In this document: positions 1-11,420 of the stretch, in pieces
Layout: each line of letters opens with the position of its first letter
Numbering within the stretch: position 1 is the first letter of the stretch
DNA from: an uncultured Pseudomonadota bacterium
Lineage (GTDB): Bacteria; Pseudomonadota; Gammaproteobacteria; Methylococcales; Methylomonadaceae
Length of the DNA stretch: 64,000 nucleotides
NCBI GenBank assembly: GCA_903870545.1
Contig: CAIQDI010000033.1
Span: 62,001 to 126,000 of the forward strand
Reading direction: 5' to 3'
The notes under the pieces: model-generated
Told to the model about the DNA's origin: nothing
Databases searched by the model: none
What the model saw: only the letters and a program-made list of their open reading frames with translations
Translations under genes and position numbers: made by a program

Positions 1-419
1 GATTCTAAAATGTTGACTGCAAAAATTCGCACGTCTGAATCTAAATCCGTCAGCAAATTGCTCATAATTGGCTCGACTTTATCCGGCACTTCTTTTAATA
101 CGTCAATCGCTTCATTGCGAAGTGCGGCATCTTCGCTGCGTAAACAAGAAACTAATCCTGCAATTGCCACGTTATCGCCTAAATGTGCCAAAGAATTCAA
201 AATTCCTGCACGCACGCTGATATTTTCTTCAAATCCTAATCGTGTGACTAAGAATGGACTGGATTCTGGTATTTGCATTAAATCACGCACTGCCCAACGT
301 CGAACAGTGACATCAGGCGAGTTCAATTCAAGTAGCAACCCTTGAAAATCACGTTCGTTTTCTCGCTTATCCTGCGTGATAGTTAAATCATCTGGAGCTT
401 GTCTTTTTACAAATGCCAT
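1..419 (-). CDS. HEAT-repeat-like protein, 3' end outside window (partial)
   Basis: Not in the ORF track because it is truncated. Reverse strand from ATG at 419 reads MAFVKRQAPDDLTITQDKRENERDFQGLLLELNSPDVTVRRWAVRDLMQIPESSPFLVTRLGFEENISVRAGILNSLAHLGDNVAIAGLVSCLRSEDAALRNEAIDVLKEVPDKVEPIMSNLLTDLDSDVRIFAVNILES with no stop; HEAT-like helical repeats. Confidence 0.75.
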   Translation of the reverse strand, partial: MAFVKRQAPDDLTITQDKRENERDFQGLLLELNSPDVTVRRWAVRDLMQIPESSPFLVTRLGFEENISVRAGILNSLAHLGDNVAIAGLVSCLRSEDAALRNEAIDVLKEVPDKVEPIMSNLLTDLDSDVRIFAVNILE

Positions 420-437
420 TTACATTCCCCTTGGTTT

Positions 438-1475
438 TTAATTGTTTGTCCACGTCAATATCTGACGGGTGATTTTATCGGACGACAAAACTACCGACGC
501 GCCATTTCGGGCAATCAATTCAGCGGGCATTCCAAACACGACAGAAGATTGCTCGCTTTCTGCAATGGTACGTCCACCCTGTTTTTTAATTTCAGCGAAC
601 GCCTCTGCGCCGTCATATCCCATGCCTGTTAACATGACACCAATGATTTTCGTCGCGTCGTAATGCTCCAGTGCAGAACGTCCTAATAATTCCACGGAGG
701 GATGCCACAACAGATTTTTATCTTCTGGTTTGGGAATAATGGTGAGTCTGCCAACCCGTCGCGCGATAGTAATGTCTGCACCGCCTTTGCCGATGTAAAT
801 AAATCCAGATTCAATCGACATAGGACGATTTGCCTCAACAACCTCTAATGCACACAAGTTATTCATTCGCTTGGAAAATTGCCCGGTAAAACTCGCTGGC
901 ATGTGTTGCGCGACGATAATCGGGAGAGGAAAATCTGCTGGGAACAACGGAAGAATATCCTCCAATGTGCGCGGACCACCGGTTGATACACCGATAATCA
1001 CAATGCTATTACTGAGCGAATGCGACACCGTCTTAACAATCGAATGGGCTGGCGTGAAAATCGATGAACGTGTCACTTTTGCCCGCGCTTTCACTGCCGC
1101 TCGAACTTTACTTACCAATTCACGTTGTATCACATCAAGTGACAATGAAATCGTACCATCTGGTTTAGCAATGAAATCTACCGCCCCCAACGCCAAGGCT
1201 TCAAATGTCGATAACGCCCCTTTTTCCGTTAGCGATGACACCATAATAACCGGAACAAATCGTTGCGCCATCATCATGGTGAGTGCGGTCAAACCGTCCA
1301 TTTTCGGCATGTTTATATCTAGCGTCACTACGTCTGGTTGAAAAAGTATATTTTCTTCCACGGCTTCTTTGCCATTCCGCGCCAAGCGAATTTCAAAATC
1401 GCCTTGCGCTTCAAATATCGAGCTAAGTTGTCTCCGCATCAATGCGGAATCGTCAACGATGAGTAGTTTAATCAT
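438..1475 (-). CDS. cheB: Chemotaxis response regulator protein-glutamate methylesterase CheB
   Basis: N-terminal receiver domain (LLIVDDSALMRRQL, VTLDINMPKMDGL) and CheB catalytic domain (IGVSTGGPRTLEDILP, AQHMPASFTGQFSKRMN, MLTGMGYDGAEAF). Confidence 0.95.
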   Translation of the reverse strand: MIKLLIVDDSALMRRQLSSIFEAQGDFEIRLARNGKEAVEENILFQPDVVTLDINMPKMDGLTALTMMMAQRFVPVIMVSSLTEKGALSTFEALALGAVDFIAKPDGTISLSLDVIQRELVSKVRAAVKARAKVTRSSIFTPAHSIVKTVSHSLSNSIVIIGVSTGGPRTLEDILPLFPADFPLPIIVAQHMPASFTGQFSKRMNNLCALEVVEANRPMSIESGFIYIGKGGADITIARRVGRLTIIPKPEDKNLLWHPSVELLGRSALEHYDATKIIGVMLTGMGYDGAEAFAEIKKQGGRTIAESEQSSVVFGMPAELIARNGASVVLSSDKITRQILTWTNN

Positions 1476-1491
1476 GCCTCACCTCTCTTTT

Positions 1492-3084
1492 TTATCGTAT
1501 TGCGAATTTAGCTAAACTATCGCGATCGTCTTCTTCTAGCAATCGTGACGGATCAATAAGTAAAATCAACCGATTTTGTTTTTCTAAATTCGCAACACGA
1601 GCAATCAGTTTTGACTGATTACCCGATAAATTTGGCGCGGGTTCAATGGCAGATTTTGGCACTTTCAACACTTCGGCAACCGAATCGACAATAAAACCCG
1701 TTCGCACACCATCAAACAAAAACACCATAATTCGTTGTTGTTCACAGCGTTCCAACATGGGCAAACCTAATCGACGACGTTGATCCACTACGGGTAAAAT
1801 AGCACCGCGTAGATTGATAACGCCTTCAATAAACGCCGCCGTTTTTGGCACGCGGGTCAATTCATTCGGTACACGCACAATTTCTTGAACGCTATCGATG
1901 GGAACGCCAAATTCTTCTTTGTCCAGACGAAAAACAACCATTTGTTCATCGTCTTCGGTAACGGCTTTTTCTACATTGTTACTCATTGAATCATCCTGCA
2001 TTTTTTCAAGTGAACTTAACGCTTCACGCACGGCGTTATGGCGAAACATATTATCAGCAGAGATAATAGACACTAGACGTTTACCATTATCCAAACGACA
2101 AACTTCCGCAATTTCTGACATATCGCCATCACGCGCTAACATAGCAGGCATCGAATCCACAAAGTTTTTCGATACGCGCAATACTTCATTCACGGTGTCC
2201 ATCAAAATACCGACCGACGCGCCACCGACAGAAACCACGACAATGCGACTGTGTTCGTCCGGTGCTTTAAACGGCAAACCGAACATGCTACGCAAACTGA
2301 CCAGCGGTAATAATCGTTGCCGCAGCGTCATCACGCCTAAAACGTGTGATTCAGAATGCGGAACATGAATAATATTGTCGGGAACTTGCACAATTTCCTG
2401 CACATCTTCAATGCTAATGGCATATTCTTGTTGCGCGACGGTAAAACTAACTAATTGCAATTCGTCACTGAATTTATCAGCGTCTTCTTGCACTTGAGAT
2501 GCCAGCATTGTCGCGGTGTTATGTGTCGCCGATAATTTAGCGACTTCGGAAAATTCGGTAGCAATCAATTTAGCGAAATCTAACACCATAATCATCGCGT
2601 GTCCGCCAACATCTTTAATCAATCCGGTTAACAAATCCGTGTTGATAGTGCCGCTGATGGAAGCCACATCTTCAATTTTGCTTTCTTCCACTTCCACAAC
2701 ACTGGCAACGCGATCAACGACAAATCCCAACGGCTGCCCTAAATCAATCACAATGGCGCGGGTCGCATCGTCATATTCATTATCTGCAAAACCAAAAATA
2801 CGGCGCAAAGAAATAATCGGTAACACTTTGCCGCGTAAATTCGCCAAACCTTCCAACGTACTGGGCGCAAGTGGCACACGCACAACGGTGGGAACGCGAA
2901 TAATTTCCTGCACAGGTGCCATATCGACGGCAAACACTTCGTCACCCGCAATAAAGGTGACAAACTGCCGCATATTCGATTCTTGTACAAGTAAATCAAA
3001 ACCTAAATCTTCATCCGTTAACGAGGATTCATTTACTAAATCATCAGCATTCATTGGCTGTTCATTGGGCATTTCGTGAGTCAT
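1492..3084 (-). CDS. Chemotaxis coupling protein with three CheW domains
   Basis: Three successive CheW-type segments: MRQFVTFIAGDEVFAVDMAPVQEIIRVP, LQLVSFTVAQQEYAISIEDVQEIVQVP, EQMVVFRLDKEEFGVPIDSVQEIVRVP, each followed by a G-x-x-x-L-R-x-x-x-L-P-like block. Confidence 0.9.
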   Translation of the reverse strand: MTHEMPNEQPMNADDLVNESSLTDEDLGFDLLVQESNMRQFVTFIAGDEVFAVDMAPVQEIIRVPTVVRVPLAPSTLEGLANLRGKVLPIISLRRIFGFADNEYDDATRAIVIDLGQPLGFVVDRVASVVEVEESKIEDVASISGTINTDLLTGLIKDVGGHAMIMVLDFAKLIATEFSEVAKLSATHNTATMLASQVQEDADKFSDELQLVSFTVAQQEYAISIEDVQEIVQVPDNIIHVPHSESHVLGVMTLRQRLLPLVSLRSMFGLPFKAPDEHSRIVVVSVGGASVGILMDTVNEVLRVSKNFVDSMPAMLARDGDMSEIAEVCRLDNGKRLVSIISADNMFRHNAVREALSSLEKMQDDSMSNNVEKAVTEDDEQMVVFRLDKEEFGVPIDSVQEIVRVPNELTRVPKTAAFIEGVINLRGAILPVVDQRRRLGLPMLERCEQQRIMVFLFDGVRTGFIVDSVAEVLKVPKSAIEPAPNLSGNQSKLIARVANLEKQNRLILLIDPSRLLEEDDRDSLAKFAIR

Positions 3085-3113
3085 AACATTGTCCTTGAAT
3101 GGGCGTGAACGAC

Positions 3114-5033
3114 TTACGCGCTTTGTAATTCATCAGCAAGCGAAGCAATTTCTTCAATCGCCGCCGCTAATTCTTCCGCACCTTGTGATTGTTGTGTGGC
3201 AGCGGCAGCGGATTCCGTAGCGGCTTTTTCAGCAATTTGGGCGACAGAAGCAATTTGATTAACGCCCACTTGAACCTGTCCAATCGCCGTGGAAATTTCA
3301 TCGGACGCAGATAAAATATCAACCGAAGCACTTTCCATGACGATAATATCGTTTTCAATGACGAGCAAACTTTCGGTGCTAGCTTTCGATTTTTCGACTT
3401 CCGATTGAGCGCGAATAACAATTTCGGTCAAATCTTTGCCGACCACTGAAATTTGATCTTGCACGGCTTTGACTAAATCTTTAATTCGATCTGCATTTTC
3501 AGCCGAATCATGCGCTAAATTACGAATATCGGTGGCAACAACGACAAAACCTTTGCCAAATTCACCTGCGCGTGCGGCTTCAATCGAACCATTCACCGCT
3601 AACATGTTAGTTTGAATGGACACAGTCGCAATGGCATCAACAATTTTATCAATTCGGCGCGACAATAATTCCAAATCAGTGACTTGCTTAATGCTACTTT
3701 GCGTACTCAACACGGATGTTGTTACACCGGTGATTAACTCGTCAATCAATTTTTTATTAGTTCCCAACAATCCTTGAACATTACGAATACCGTCTAAGCC
3801 TTCGCTACATCTACCTTGAGCAACTTCTAAACCTCGTTGAATTTGCGATAAGGCATTGGCAGATTGTTCCGCCGCCGCAGATTGTGTACTTGCGCCATCT
3901 CGAATTAAACCGATTGCCGCCATAATTTGTGCGCCAGAACGGTTAATTTCTTGTACGGCAGAAGATAATTCCTCAGCAGAAGAGGCTACTTGTTCGGCAC
4001 TTTTACCAATATCAGTTGAGACTTTTAAATCTTCGGCGATTTCCGACAAACTCTGTGCGAGTTGCTCACATTGAGAAAGAGCGCGAGCTTGCTCATCAAC
4101 TGTTTTACTGGCTTCTTCTGCCGCCGCAGATTGTTTTTCAGCCGCCGCGCCAATCGCTTCTGAACCTTGTAACGCCTCGCGTGATGCCGTGGCGGATTCT
4201 TGTGCGCCGGTAGCAACCACCTTAATTCCATTTGTGACTTCAAGACTGATTGCACGAATGTTAGCGAGGTTTTCAGTCACTAGCACGCCACTTTCAACAG
4301 ACGTTTCAATTGTTTTTGCTGACATATTTATTTCATCAGCAATTACCTTTACTTCTTTTTGAATTTGCGCGACTAATTCTTGAATTTGTTTCGCGCTTTT
4401 TTCTGATGTTTCTGCCAAAGTTCTGACTTCATCGGCGACCACCGCAAAACCTTTGCCATGTTGACCGGCGCGAGCCGCTTCAATCGCGGCATTTAACGCT
4501 AGCAAATTGGTTTGATCGGCAATTCGCGCCACGGCTTTAACTATGTCACCAATGTTCGCGGCTTGACGCTCTAATTCGTTCATCATTTCAACTGAAAGTG
4601 CTTGTCGTTTGGCAGCGAATCCGACGTTGGTTATTAAGTCGGCAATATCGCCGGCCACTTTACCGATTAAGGTATAAGCACTGTCACCTTTAGTTTGTGC
4701 GATATTAGCATTTTGCAATTGACGGGCAATTGCGCCATTGACTAATTTTAATCCAGAAGTTGATTCTTCGGCGGCACCCGACGCGATTTCTGCACTGGTA
4801 GCAATTTGATCGACAGCACGTTTTAATTCTTCTGTTGCGGCGGCGGCTTCGTTTACGCCGGATGCGAGCTGGCTGGTTGCCGCTGCAATACGTTCGGCGG
4901 CTTGTTGTTGTTTTGCGAAAGTGCGTGCTTTTTTGCGTTGAGCTTCAATCTCGTGCGCGGTAGTAGCTGAACTTGGACGACCGGTCTCTCTTGCTGAAGG
5001 TGACGAGGTTACAGATTTTTTGATAAGTGCCAT
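3114..5033 (-). CDS. Methyl-accepting chemotaxis protein, soluble, two signalling tips in tandem
   Basis: Two MCP hairpin-tip motifs: [37 protein letters not shown] and [37 protein letters not shown]; no hydrophobic TM segment apparent. Confidence 0.9.
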   Translation of the reverse strand: MALIKKSVTSSPSARETGRPSSATTAHEIEAQRKKARTFAKQQQAAERIAAATSQLASGVNEAAAATEELKRAVDQIATSAEIASGAAEESTSGLKLVNGAIARQLQNANIAQTKGDSAYTLIGKVAGDIADLITNVGFAAKRQALSVEMMNELERQAANIGDIVKAVARIADQTNLLALNAAIEAARAGQHGKGFAVVADEVRTLAETSEKSAKQIQELVAQIQKEVKVIADEINMSAKTIETSVESGVLVTENLANIRAISLEVTNGIKVVATGAQESATASREALQGSEAIGAAAEKQSAAAEEASKTVDEQARALSQCEQLAQSLSEIAEDLKVSTDIGKSAEQVASSAEELSSAVQEINRSGAQIMAAIGLIRDGASTQSAAAEQSANALSQIQRGLEVAQGRCSEGLDGIRNVQGLLGTNKKLIDELITGVTTSVLSTQSSIKQVTDLELLSRRIDKIVDAIATVSIQTNMLAVNGSIEAARAGEFGKGFVVVATDIRNLAHDSAENADRIKDLVKAVQDQISVVGKDLTEIVIRAQSEVEKSKASTESLLVIENDIIVMESASVDILSASDEISTAIGQVQVGVNQIASVAQIAEKAATESAAAATQQSQGAEELAAAIEEIASLADELQSA

Positions 5034-5369
5034 GATAATTACCTTTAAAGTTTAAAAGCGAAAAAACTGTTCTCAATCACGATGTCGTGCCGACCACATT
5101 GTTATCAACAGCGGTGTTGTATAGACCACAAGGGGAATTGTTAAATAATTCTTCGTTAGATGTCATTGTTTTTATGCAGCAACGCGAATTCACTGTATCC
5201 ACCCATGATGACAAAAAATCGCCATAAACGTGTTGCGTATAATTTGCTATAATTTGCACACCGTTCCATTACCCTGTAATGAAAGCACGAAACATTCCAC
5301 AATGGTCAATCAAACCATTTTTATTGAACCTTATAAATTTCCCCCAACGCCTTTTTTTAAAGAGAATTC

Positions 5370-7988
5370 ATGTCAAACTTCGCTAAAGAAATTATTCCCG
5401 TTAATCTCGAAGACGAGATGAAGCAATCCTATTTGGATTACGCTATGAGCGTGATTGTCGGTCGCGCTTTACCTGATATACGCGATGGATTGAAACCCGT
5501 GCATCGGCGTGTACTTTATGCGATGAGTGAATTGGGCAATGATTTTAATAAAGCCTATAAAAAGTCGGCGCGTGTGGTGGGAGACGTGATTGGTAAATAT
5601 CATCCACACGGTGACACCGCTGTTTATGACACGATGGTCAGAATGGCGCAACCCTTTTCAATGCGTCACATGCTGATTGATGGTCAGGGAAATTTTGGTA
5701 GCGTGGATGGTGATTCGCCTGCCGCCATGCGTTATACCGAAGTTCGAATGGCAAAAATTGCTCATGAAATGTTGACGGATTTAGACAAAGAAACTGTCGA
5801 TTTCACACCAAATTATGACGAATCCGAATCAGAACCTTCTGTGTTGCCAACGCGCATTCCAACCTTGCTAATTAACGGTTCATCCGGTATCGCCGTTGGT
5901 ATGGCAACCAACATTCCCCCGCATAATTTGAGCGAAGTCGTCAGTGCATGTCTAGCGTTAATCGACGAACCTAATTCGACGATTAGCGATTTAATGGAAC
6001 ACATCAAAGGTCCTGATTTTCCCACAGCGGCGTTTATCAACGGCGCGGCGGGAATTCGGCACGCTTACGAAACTGGACGCGGCAAAATTTATCTTCGCGC
6101 TAAAACCCATTTTGAAAACATCGGCGACAGTTCGCGTCAAGCCATTATCACTACCGAATTACCGTATCAAGTGAACAAAGCGCGATTGCTTGAAAAAATC
6201 GCGGAATTGGTTAAAGACGGAAAGCTCGAAGGCATTTCAGGTTTACGCGACGAATCCGACAAAGACGGCATGCGAATGGTGGTCGAATTAAAACGTGGCG
6301 AAGTTGCCGAAGTCGTTTTGAATAATCTTTATAAACAAACTCAATTTCAAACCGTTTTCGGCATGAATATGGTAGCGATTCTCGACGGTCGTCCGTTCTG
6401 TTTGAATTTGCTTGAAATTCTGAATGCGTTTATCAATCATCGTCGTGAAATCGTCACGCGCCGTTCTGTTTATTTGCTTCGCAAAGCGCGTGAACGCGCA
6501 CACATTTTGGAAGGTTTGGCGATTGCTTTAGCGAACATCAACGCCATGATTGATATGATTAAAGCCGCAAAAAATCCTGCCGAAGCGAAAGAACAATTAC
6601 TGGCGACACAATGGGCGGCTGGTTTGGTTTTATCACTGATTGAACGTACCAATTCCGGTGATTCACGTCCTGATAATTTGCCGGCGATTTATGGTTTAGC
6701 GGGTGATGTTTATCGACTTTCAGAAGCCCAAGCGCAAGCCATTTTAGAATTACGTTTGCACCGTTTAACCGGTTTGGAACAAGATAAAATCGTGGGCGAA
6801 TACACGCAACTACTCGAACAAATCGCCTTTTATTTGCATATTTTGGGCGACGATTTGCGTTTAATGGCAGTGATTCGTGAAGAATTAGTGGTCATTAAAG
6901 AACAATATAGTGATTCGCGTCGCACCGTCATTATGGAAAATCGGGCTGATTTGAACGACGAAGATTTGATTACCGAAGAAGATATGGTGGTCACGGTTTC
7001 GCACGAAGGTTATGTAAAAGCGCAACCGTTAAGCGATTACCAAGCGCAACATCGGGGCGGACGCGGCAAATCTGCAACGCAAACTAAAGAAGAAGATTTT
7101 GTTGATCAATTGATGATTGCCAACACGCACGACACGATTTTATGCTTCTCATCAAAAGGTAAAGTTTACGCGCTGAAAGTGTATCAATTGCCGATGGGTA
7201 GCCGAGCCGCACGGGGTAAACCGTTTGTGAATTTATTACCGTTGGAAGAAGGTGAAAAAATCAATGCGTTTTTACCAACTCGCGATTATGACGAAAACAA
7301 ATTTGTCTTTATGGCGACGGCAGCGGGAACAGTGAAAAAAACGCCATTAAGCGAATTTGCATACCAACGTGTGAGCGGCAAAATTGCGATTGATTTGCGC
7401 GAAGACGATACCTTGATTGGCGTGGCAATTACTGACGGTCAACAAAACATTATGCTATTCAGCAGCAATGGCAAAGCGATTCGCTTTAATGAATCCGATG
7501 TCCGCTCGATGGGACGTACATCGGCAGGCGTACGCGGTTTGCGTTTGACGGAAGGCGAAAATGTCATTTCGCTGATTATTGCTTCGGAAGGCGAAGTATT
7601 GACGATTAGCGAAAATGGTTTTGGTAAACGAACTTTTGTCGAAAAATTCCGTCATCAAAATCGAGGCGGAAGCGGCACGATTGCAATGAAAACATCAGAA
7701 CGTAATGGCGCGGTGGTGGGTGCGTTGTTGGTAAATGATACAGACGAATTGATGATTATCACCGACGGCGGCACATTAGTCAGAACGCGCGTGGCAGAAA
7801 TTTCTGTGGTGGGACGTGTGGCACAAGGTGTGCGCGTGATTCGTTTGGATGAAGGTGAAAAAGTGGTGGGTGTGGATCGCATCGCGGGGTTAGTGGAAGG
7901 CGATATTGAAGATGTTGAAATCATCGACGTAATAGCAGACGGTGACGAAATAATTGACAGTGAAATCGACGACGTAATCGAAGAGTAA
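5370..7988 (+). CDS. gyrA: DNA gyrase subunit A
   Basis: [62 protein letters not shown]-terminal beta-pinwheel repeats and acidic tail. Confidence 0.98.
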   Translation: MSNFAKEIIPVNLEDEMKQSYLDYAMSVIVGRALPDIRDGLKPVHRRVLYAMSELGNDFNKAYKKSARVVGDVIGKYHPHGDTAVYDTMVRMAQPFSMRHMLIDGQGNFGSVDGDSPAAMRYTEVRMAKIAHEMLTDLDKETVDFTPNYDESESEPSVLPTRIPTLLINGSSGIAVGMATNIPPHNLSEVVSACLALIDEPNSTISDLMEHIKGPDFPTAAFINGAAGIRHAYETGRGKIYLRAKTHFENIGDSSRQAIITTELPYQVNKARLLEKIAELVKDGKLEGISGLRDESDKDGMRMVVELKRGEVAEVVLNNLYKQTQFQTVFGMNMVAILDGRPFCLNLLEILNAFINHRREIVTRRSVYLLRKARERAHILEGLAIALANINAMIDMIKAAKNPAEAKEQLLATQWAAGLVLSLIERTNSGDSRPDNLPAIYGLAGDVYRLSEAQAQAILELRLHRLTGLEQDKIVGEYTQLLEQIAFYLHILGDDLRLMAVIREELVVIKEQYSDSRRTVIMENRADLNDEDLITEEDMVVTVSHEGYVKAQPLSDYQAQHRGGRGKSATQTKEEDFVDQLMIANTHDTILCFSSKGKVYALKVYQLPMGSRAARGKPFVNLLPLEEGEKINAFLPTRDYDENKFVFMATAAGTVKKTPLSEFAYQRVSGKIAIDLREDDTLIGVAITDGQQNIMLFSSNGKAIRFNESDVRSMGRTSAGVRGLRLTEGENVISLIIASEGEVLTISENGFGKRTFVEKFRHQNRGGSGTIAMKTSERNGAVVGALLVNDTDELMIITDGGTLVRTRVAEISVVGRVAQGVRVIRLDEGEKVVGVDRIAGLVEGDIEDVEIIDVIADGDEIIDSEIDDVIEE

Positions 7989-7992
7989 CACG

Positions 7993-8421
7993 ATGGAAAA
8001 TTTCACACCTTATTCTGCATTTTTTGGTGGCTGCTTAATTGGATTATCAGCGGCATTATTATTGTATTTCAATGGACGTATTGCGGGTATTTCTGGCATG
8101 ATTGCCGGCGCATTCGATGTAAAAAACAACGAAAATCACTGGCGATTATTTTTTTTAGGCGGCTTGATTATCAGTGCGGCAGTATTCAGCCACTTTTTTC
8201 AAAGTTCGCCCGCGACTTATTCACGCTCAACTTTATTGCTCATCGTTTCGGGCATTTTAGTCGGCTACGGCACACGACTGGGTAATGGTTGCACGAGCGG
8301 TCACGCAGTTTGCGGTTTGGCGCGATTTTCAAAACGTTCCGCCGCTGCTACTGTAACGTTTATGGCGATAGCGATGTTGACGGTTTATATTACGCGCCAT
8401 TTATTGGGAGTTTCAATATGA
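7993..8421 (+). CDS. YeeE/YedE (DUF395/TsuA-like) membrane protein, first half
   Basis: Hydrophobic; GGCLIGLSAALLLYFNGRIAGISGMIAGA and GYGTRLGNGCTSGHAVCGLARFSKRS motifs typical of YeeE/YedE family. Confidence 0.85.
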   Translation: MENFTPYSAFFGGCLIGLSAALLLYFNGRIAGISGMIAGAFDVKNNENHWRLFFLGGLIISAAVFSHFFQSSPATYSRSTLLLIVSGILVGYGTRLGNGCTSGHAVCGLARFSKRSAAATVTFMAIAMLTVYITRHLLGVSI

Positions 8422-8837
8422 CAAAAAATTCCGCCGCGCTACTTTGTGGCACGTTATTTGGTCTAGGTTTATCGATTTCACAAATGAGTAATCCTGACAA
8501 AGTCCTGGCATTTTTGAATGTCACGGGGAATTGGGACGCGAGTTTAGTGTTGGTCATGGTCGGCGCATTGGTAACGCTGACTATCGCACAACATTTCATT
8601 CTGAAACGTCCACAACCGGTTTGCGATACCGAATTTCATTTACCCAAAACCGATAATTCGATTGATAGCCGCCTGATTTTAGGTGCCGCTATTTTCGGTA
8701 TCGGTTGGGGATTAGTTGGTTTTTGTCCTGGCGCGGTACTCGCTGCATTGGGCGACGGTAAACTCGAACCGTTTTTATTTACCCTCGCATTAGGCGCGGG
8801 CATGATGTTGTTTAGTTGGTTTCACAGTAAAAAATAA
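8418..8837 (+). CDS. YeeE/YedE (DUF6691-like) membrane protein, second half
   Basis: ATG at 8418 overlaps previous stop (ATGA); [62 protein letters not shown]. Track ORF 8289..8837 is N-terminally over-extended. Confidence 0.85.
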   Translation: MTKNSAALLCGTLFGLGLSISQMSNPDKVLAFLNVTGNWDASLVLVMVGALVTLTIAQHFILKRPQPVCDTEFHLPKTDNSIDSRLILGAAIFGIGWGLVGFCPGAVLAALGDGKLEPFLFTLALGAGMMLFSWFHSKK

Positions 8838-8877
8838 TGCCATTTACATTACCGCGTTAAGGACAGGACAAAACAGA

Positions 8878-10722
8878 ATGAAAAAGTATTTAGTTCATAT
8901 TTTCTTTATTATTACACTCAGCATGGCGACGTTTTTCATTTTTGAGCGCGTGAATACCGAGCCACCTATTGATAACTCGTTGGCATATTCCGATTTTATT
9001 GAGCGCGTAAAAAATAAACAGGTCGATCGTGTCGAAATTTCCGGACAAGCGATTAAATTACGCACCTCTGATGGTGAAAGTTACGAAACATTTAACCCTG
9101 GCGACGGGCATTTAATTGATGATTTGCTGGCTGCCGACGTACAAATTCGCACTAAAGTTCCACAAAAACAATCCATGTTGATGCAAATTTTCATCGCGTG
9201 GTTCCCGATGTTGTTGCTGATTGTCGTTTGGATTGTTTACATGCGCCGCAATCAAGGTTTGGGCGGTAACGGTTTTGGCAAAAGCAAAGCCCGGATGCTC
9301 GAAGAAGATAAATTAACCGTCAAATTCGCCGACGTGGCAGGTTGTGAAGAAGCAAAAGAAGAAGTTTCTGAACTGGTTGATTTTCTCGCCGACCCACAAA
9401 AATTTCAAAAATTGGGTGGACAAATTCCACGCGGTATTTTAATGGTTGGGCCTCCAGGAACGGGTAAAACGTTAATCGCCAAAGCCATTGCCGGCGAAGC
9501 GGGCGTTAAATTTTTTACTATTTCCGGTTCAGATTTTGTTGAAATGTACGTTGGCGTGGGTGCGTCACGAGTGCGCGATATGTTCACCCAAGCGAAAGAA
9601 CATTCGCCATGTATTATTTTTATTGACGAAATCGACGCAGTTGGACGGCAACGCGGCGGCGCAGGAATGGGCGGTGGGAATGACGAGCGCGAACAAACAT
9701 TAAACCAATTATTGGTTGAAATGGATGGTTTTAACGGGAATGAAGGCGTGATTATTATTGCGGCGACAAACCGCGCGGACGTGCTTGATAAAGCTCTTTT
9801 GCGCCCTGGTCGTTTTGATCGTCAAGTCAATGTGGGTTTACCCGATGTGCGCGGACGTGAACAAATTTTAAATGTTCACATTAAAAAAGTTCCCGCCGCC
9901 GACGATGTGCATTTGTACGATTTGGCGCGTGGCACACCTGGTTTTTCAGGTGCGGATTTAGCAAACATTGTGAATGAAGCCGCATTACTCGCCGCGCGTT
10001 CCAATAAAAAAGAAGTGAGCATGAGCGACCTCGAACGTGCGAAAGACAAAATTTTGATGGGTGCAGAAAAACGTACGATGGTCATGTCGGAAGAAGACAA
10101 ATTGCTCACCGCGTATCACGAAGCCGGACATTGTATCGTCGGTCAATTATCACCTGAACACGATTCCGTTTACAAAGTCAGCATTATGCCGCGTGGGCGT
10201 GCGTTGGGAATCACGATGTTTTTGCCTGATCAAGATCAATACAGCGCAAGCAAACGTAAATTAGAAAGCCAAATTGCCAGTTTATTCGGTGGACGAATTG
10301 CCGAATTGATTATTTACGGCGGCGATCGCGTGACAACGGGCGCATCAAACGACATCGAACGCGCCACCGAATTAGCACGCAACATGGTGACACGCTGGGG
10401 CTTTTCAGAAAAATTAGGCACGATGGTTTATGGCGAAGAAGGCGGACAGCCGTTTATGGGTTATGCCGCAAAAGGCAGCAAAAACTCCGAACTGATTGCA
10501 CAACAAATTGACGAAGAAATTCGTGCGGTGATTGATGCGAATTACCAACGGGCGGAAAATCTTTTACAAGATAATCTGAACGTTTTGCACAACATGGCAA
10601 AGGCGTTAATGAAATGGGAAACGATTGATAAAACACAAATCGATGCGTTAATGGCAGGCAAAGAACCGTTGCCACATCCTGAATTTCCTCAGCCAAATCT
10701 TGAGAAAAATGCGGCGGCATAA
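8878..10722 (+). CDS. ftsH: ATP-dependent zinc metalloprotease FtsH
   Basis: Two N-terminal TM segments, Walker A GPPGTGKT, Walker [21 protein letters not shown] zinc site. Confidence 0.98.
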   Translation: MKKYLVHIFFIITLSMATFFIFERVNTEPPIDNSLAYSDFIERVKNKQVDRVEISGQAIKLRTSDGESYETFNPGDGHLIDDLLAADVQIRTKVPQKQSMLMQIFIAWFPMLLLIVVWIVYMRRNQGLGGNGFGKSKARMLEEDKLTVKFADVAGCEEAKEEVSELVDFLADPQKFQKLGGQIPRGILMVGPPGTGKTLIAKAIAGEAGVKFFTISGSDFVEMYVGVGASRVRDMFTQAKEHSPCIIFIDEIDAVGRQRGGAGMGGGNDEREQTLNQLLVEMDGFNGNEGVIIIAATNRADVLDKALLRPGRFDRQVNVGLPDVRGREQILNVHIKKVPAADDVHLYDLARGTPGFSGADLANIVNEAALLAARSNKKEVSMSDLERAKDKILMGAEKRTMVMSEEDKLLTAYHEAGHCIVGQLSPEHDSVYKVSIMPRGRALGITMFLPDQDQYSASKRKLESQIASLFGGRIAELIIYGGDRVTTGASNDIERATELARNMVTRWGFSEKLGTMVYGEEGGQPFMGYAAKGSKNSELIAQQIDEEIRAVIDANYQRAENLLQDNLNVLHNMAKALMKWETIDKTQIDALMAGKEPLPHPEFPQPNLEKNAAA

Positions 10723-10725
10723 GCG

Positions 10726-11058
10726 ATGATTCTTTATCACAATCCACAATGCAGTAAATCGCGACAAGCGTTGACGTTGTTACAGGAAAACGACGTTGAC
10801 GTAACGATTATTGAATATTTGACAACACCGTTGACGATTGAAGAATTGGACATTTTGGCGCGAAAATTGGGTTTAGAGCCGCGCCAATTTATGCGTCACG
10901 GTGAACCCGAATATCAATTAGCGAGCGAGCATTTAACGCGGCAAGCGTTGTTACAAATCATCGTTAAACACCCGCGTTTGCTGGAGCGTCCGATTGCTGT
11001 CACCGAAACGAAGGCGGTAATCGGTCGTCCGCCCGAAAATGTGTTGGCGTTGTTATGA
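10726..11058 (+). CDS. arsC: Arsenate reductase family protein (ArsC/YfgD)
   Basis: YHNPQCSKSRQAL catalytic motif, LLERPIAV, IGRPPENVL. Confidence 0.85.
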   Translation: MILYHNPQCSKSRQALTLLQENDVDVTIIEYLTTPLTIEELDILARKLGLEPRQFMRHGEPEYQLASEHLTRQALLQIIVKHPRLLERPIAVTETKAVIGRPPENVLALL

Positions 11059-11420
11059 TTAAAATTAACGTCACATATTATTATTGGTTGGCGGTCGCTG
11101 CATTTTTGGGTTTGTTTAGTTTGTTAATGCTTTGGAATACAATTTTAGTACCATCCACCCGCTTTCCTGTGGCGTTTCTTTTGTTGCTGAATATTACGCC
11201 GTTATTGATTCCGTTACGCGGAATGCTTAACGGCAATAAAAAAAGTTGCTCGTGGATGGCGTACATTAGTTTGTTTTATATTCTGCACGGAGCCGTTGAA
11301 TGTTACGCCAACGCCGATGAGCGCGGCTTGGCGGCATTGGAAGTATTTTTAGGTTTACTCCTCTTTTTCGGTACGGCGTTTTACGTCCGTCCACCCGGTC
11401 AAAAAACGGCTCATGTCTGA
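11055..11420 (+). CDS. DUF2069-like inner-membrane protein
   Basis: Four hydrophobic helices; overlaps arsC stop by ATGA and sits directly before hda. Confidence 0.7.
   Translation: MIKINVTYYYWLAVAAFLGLFSLLMLWNTILVPSTRFPVAFLLLLNITPLLIPLRGMLNGNKKSCSWMAYISLFYILHGAVECYANADERGLAALEVFLGLLLFFGTAFYVRPPGQKTAHV

Noticed and set aside
871-1341. 156-aa plus-strand ORF
   Set aside because: Antisense to cheB; no RBS or domain support.
2516-3079. 187-aa plus-strand ORF
   Set aside because: Fully antisense to the triple-CheW gene; Ser/Thr-rich with no recognisable domain.
5034-5369. tRNA or small RNA in the cheX-gyrA divergent intergenic region
   Set aside because: No cloverleaf, GGTTCRA-type T-loop or convincing terminator seen by eye; would need tRNAscan/Infernal.
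5469-5700. Quinolone-resistance change in GyrA
   Set aside because: QRDR reads [10 protein letters not shown]; Thr at the Ser83-equivalent is a normal wild-type residue in several gammaproteobacteria and Asp87-equivalent is intact.
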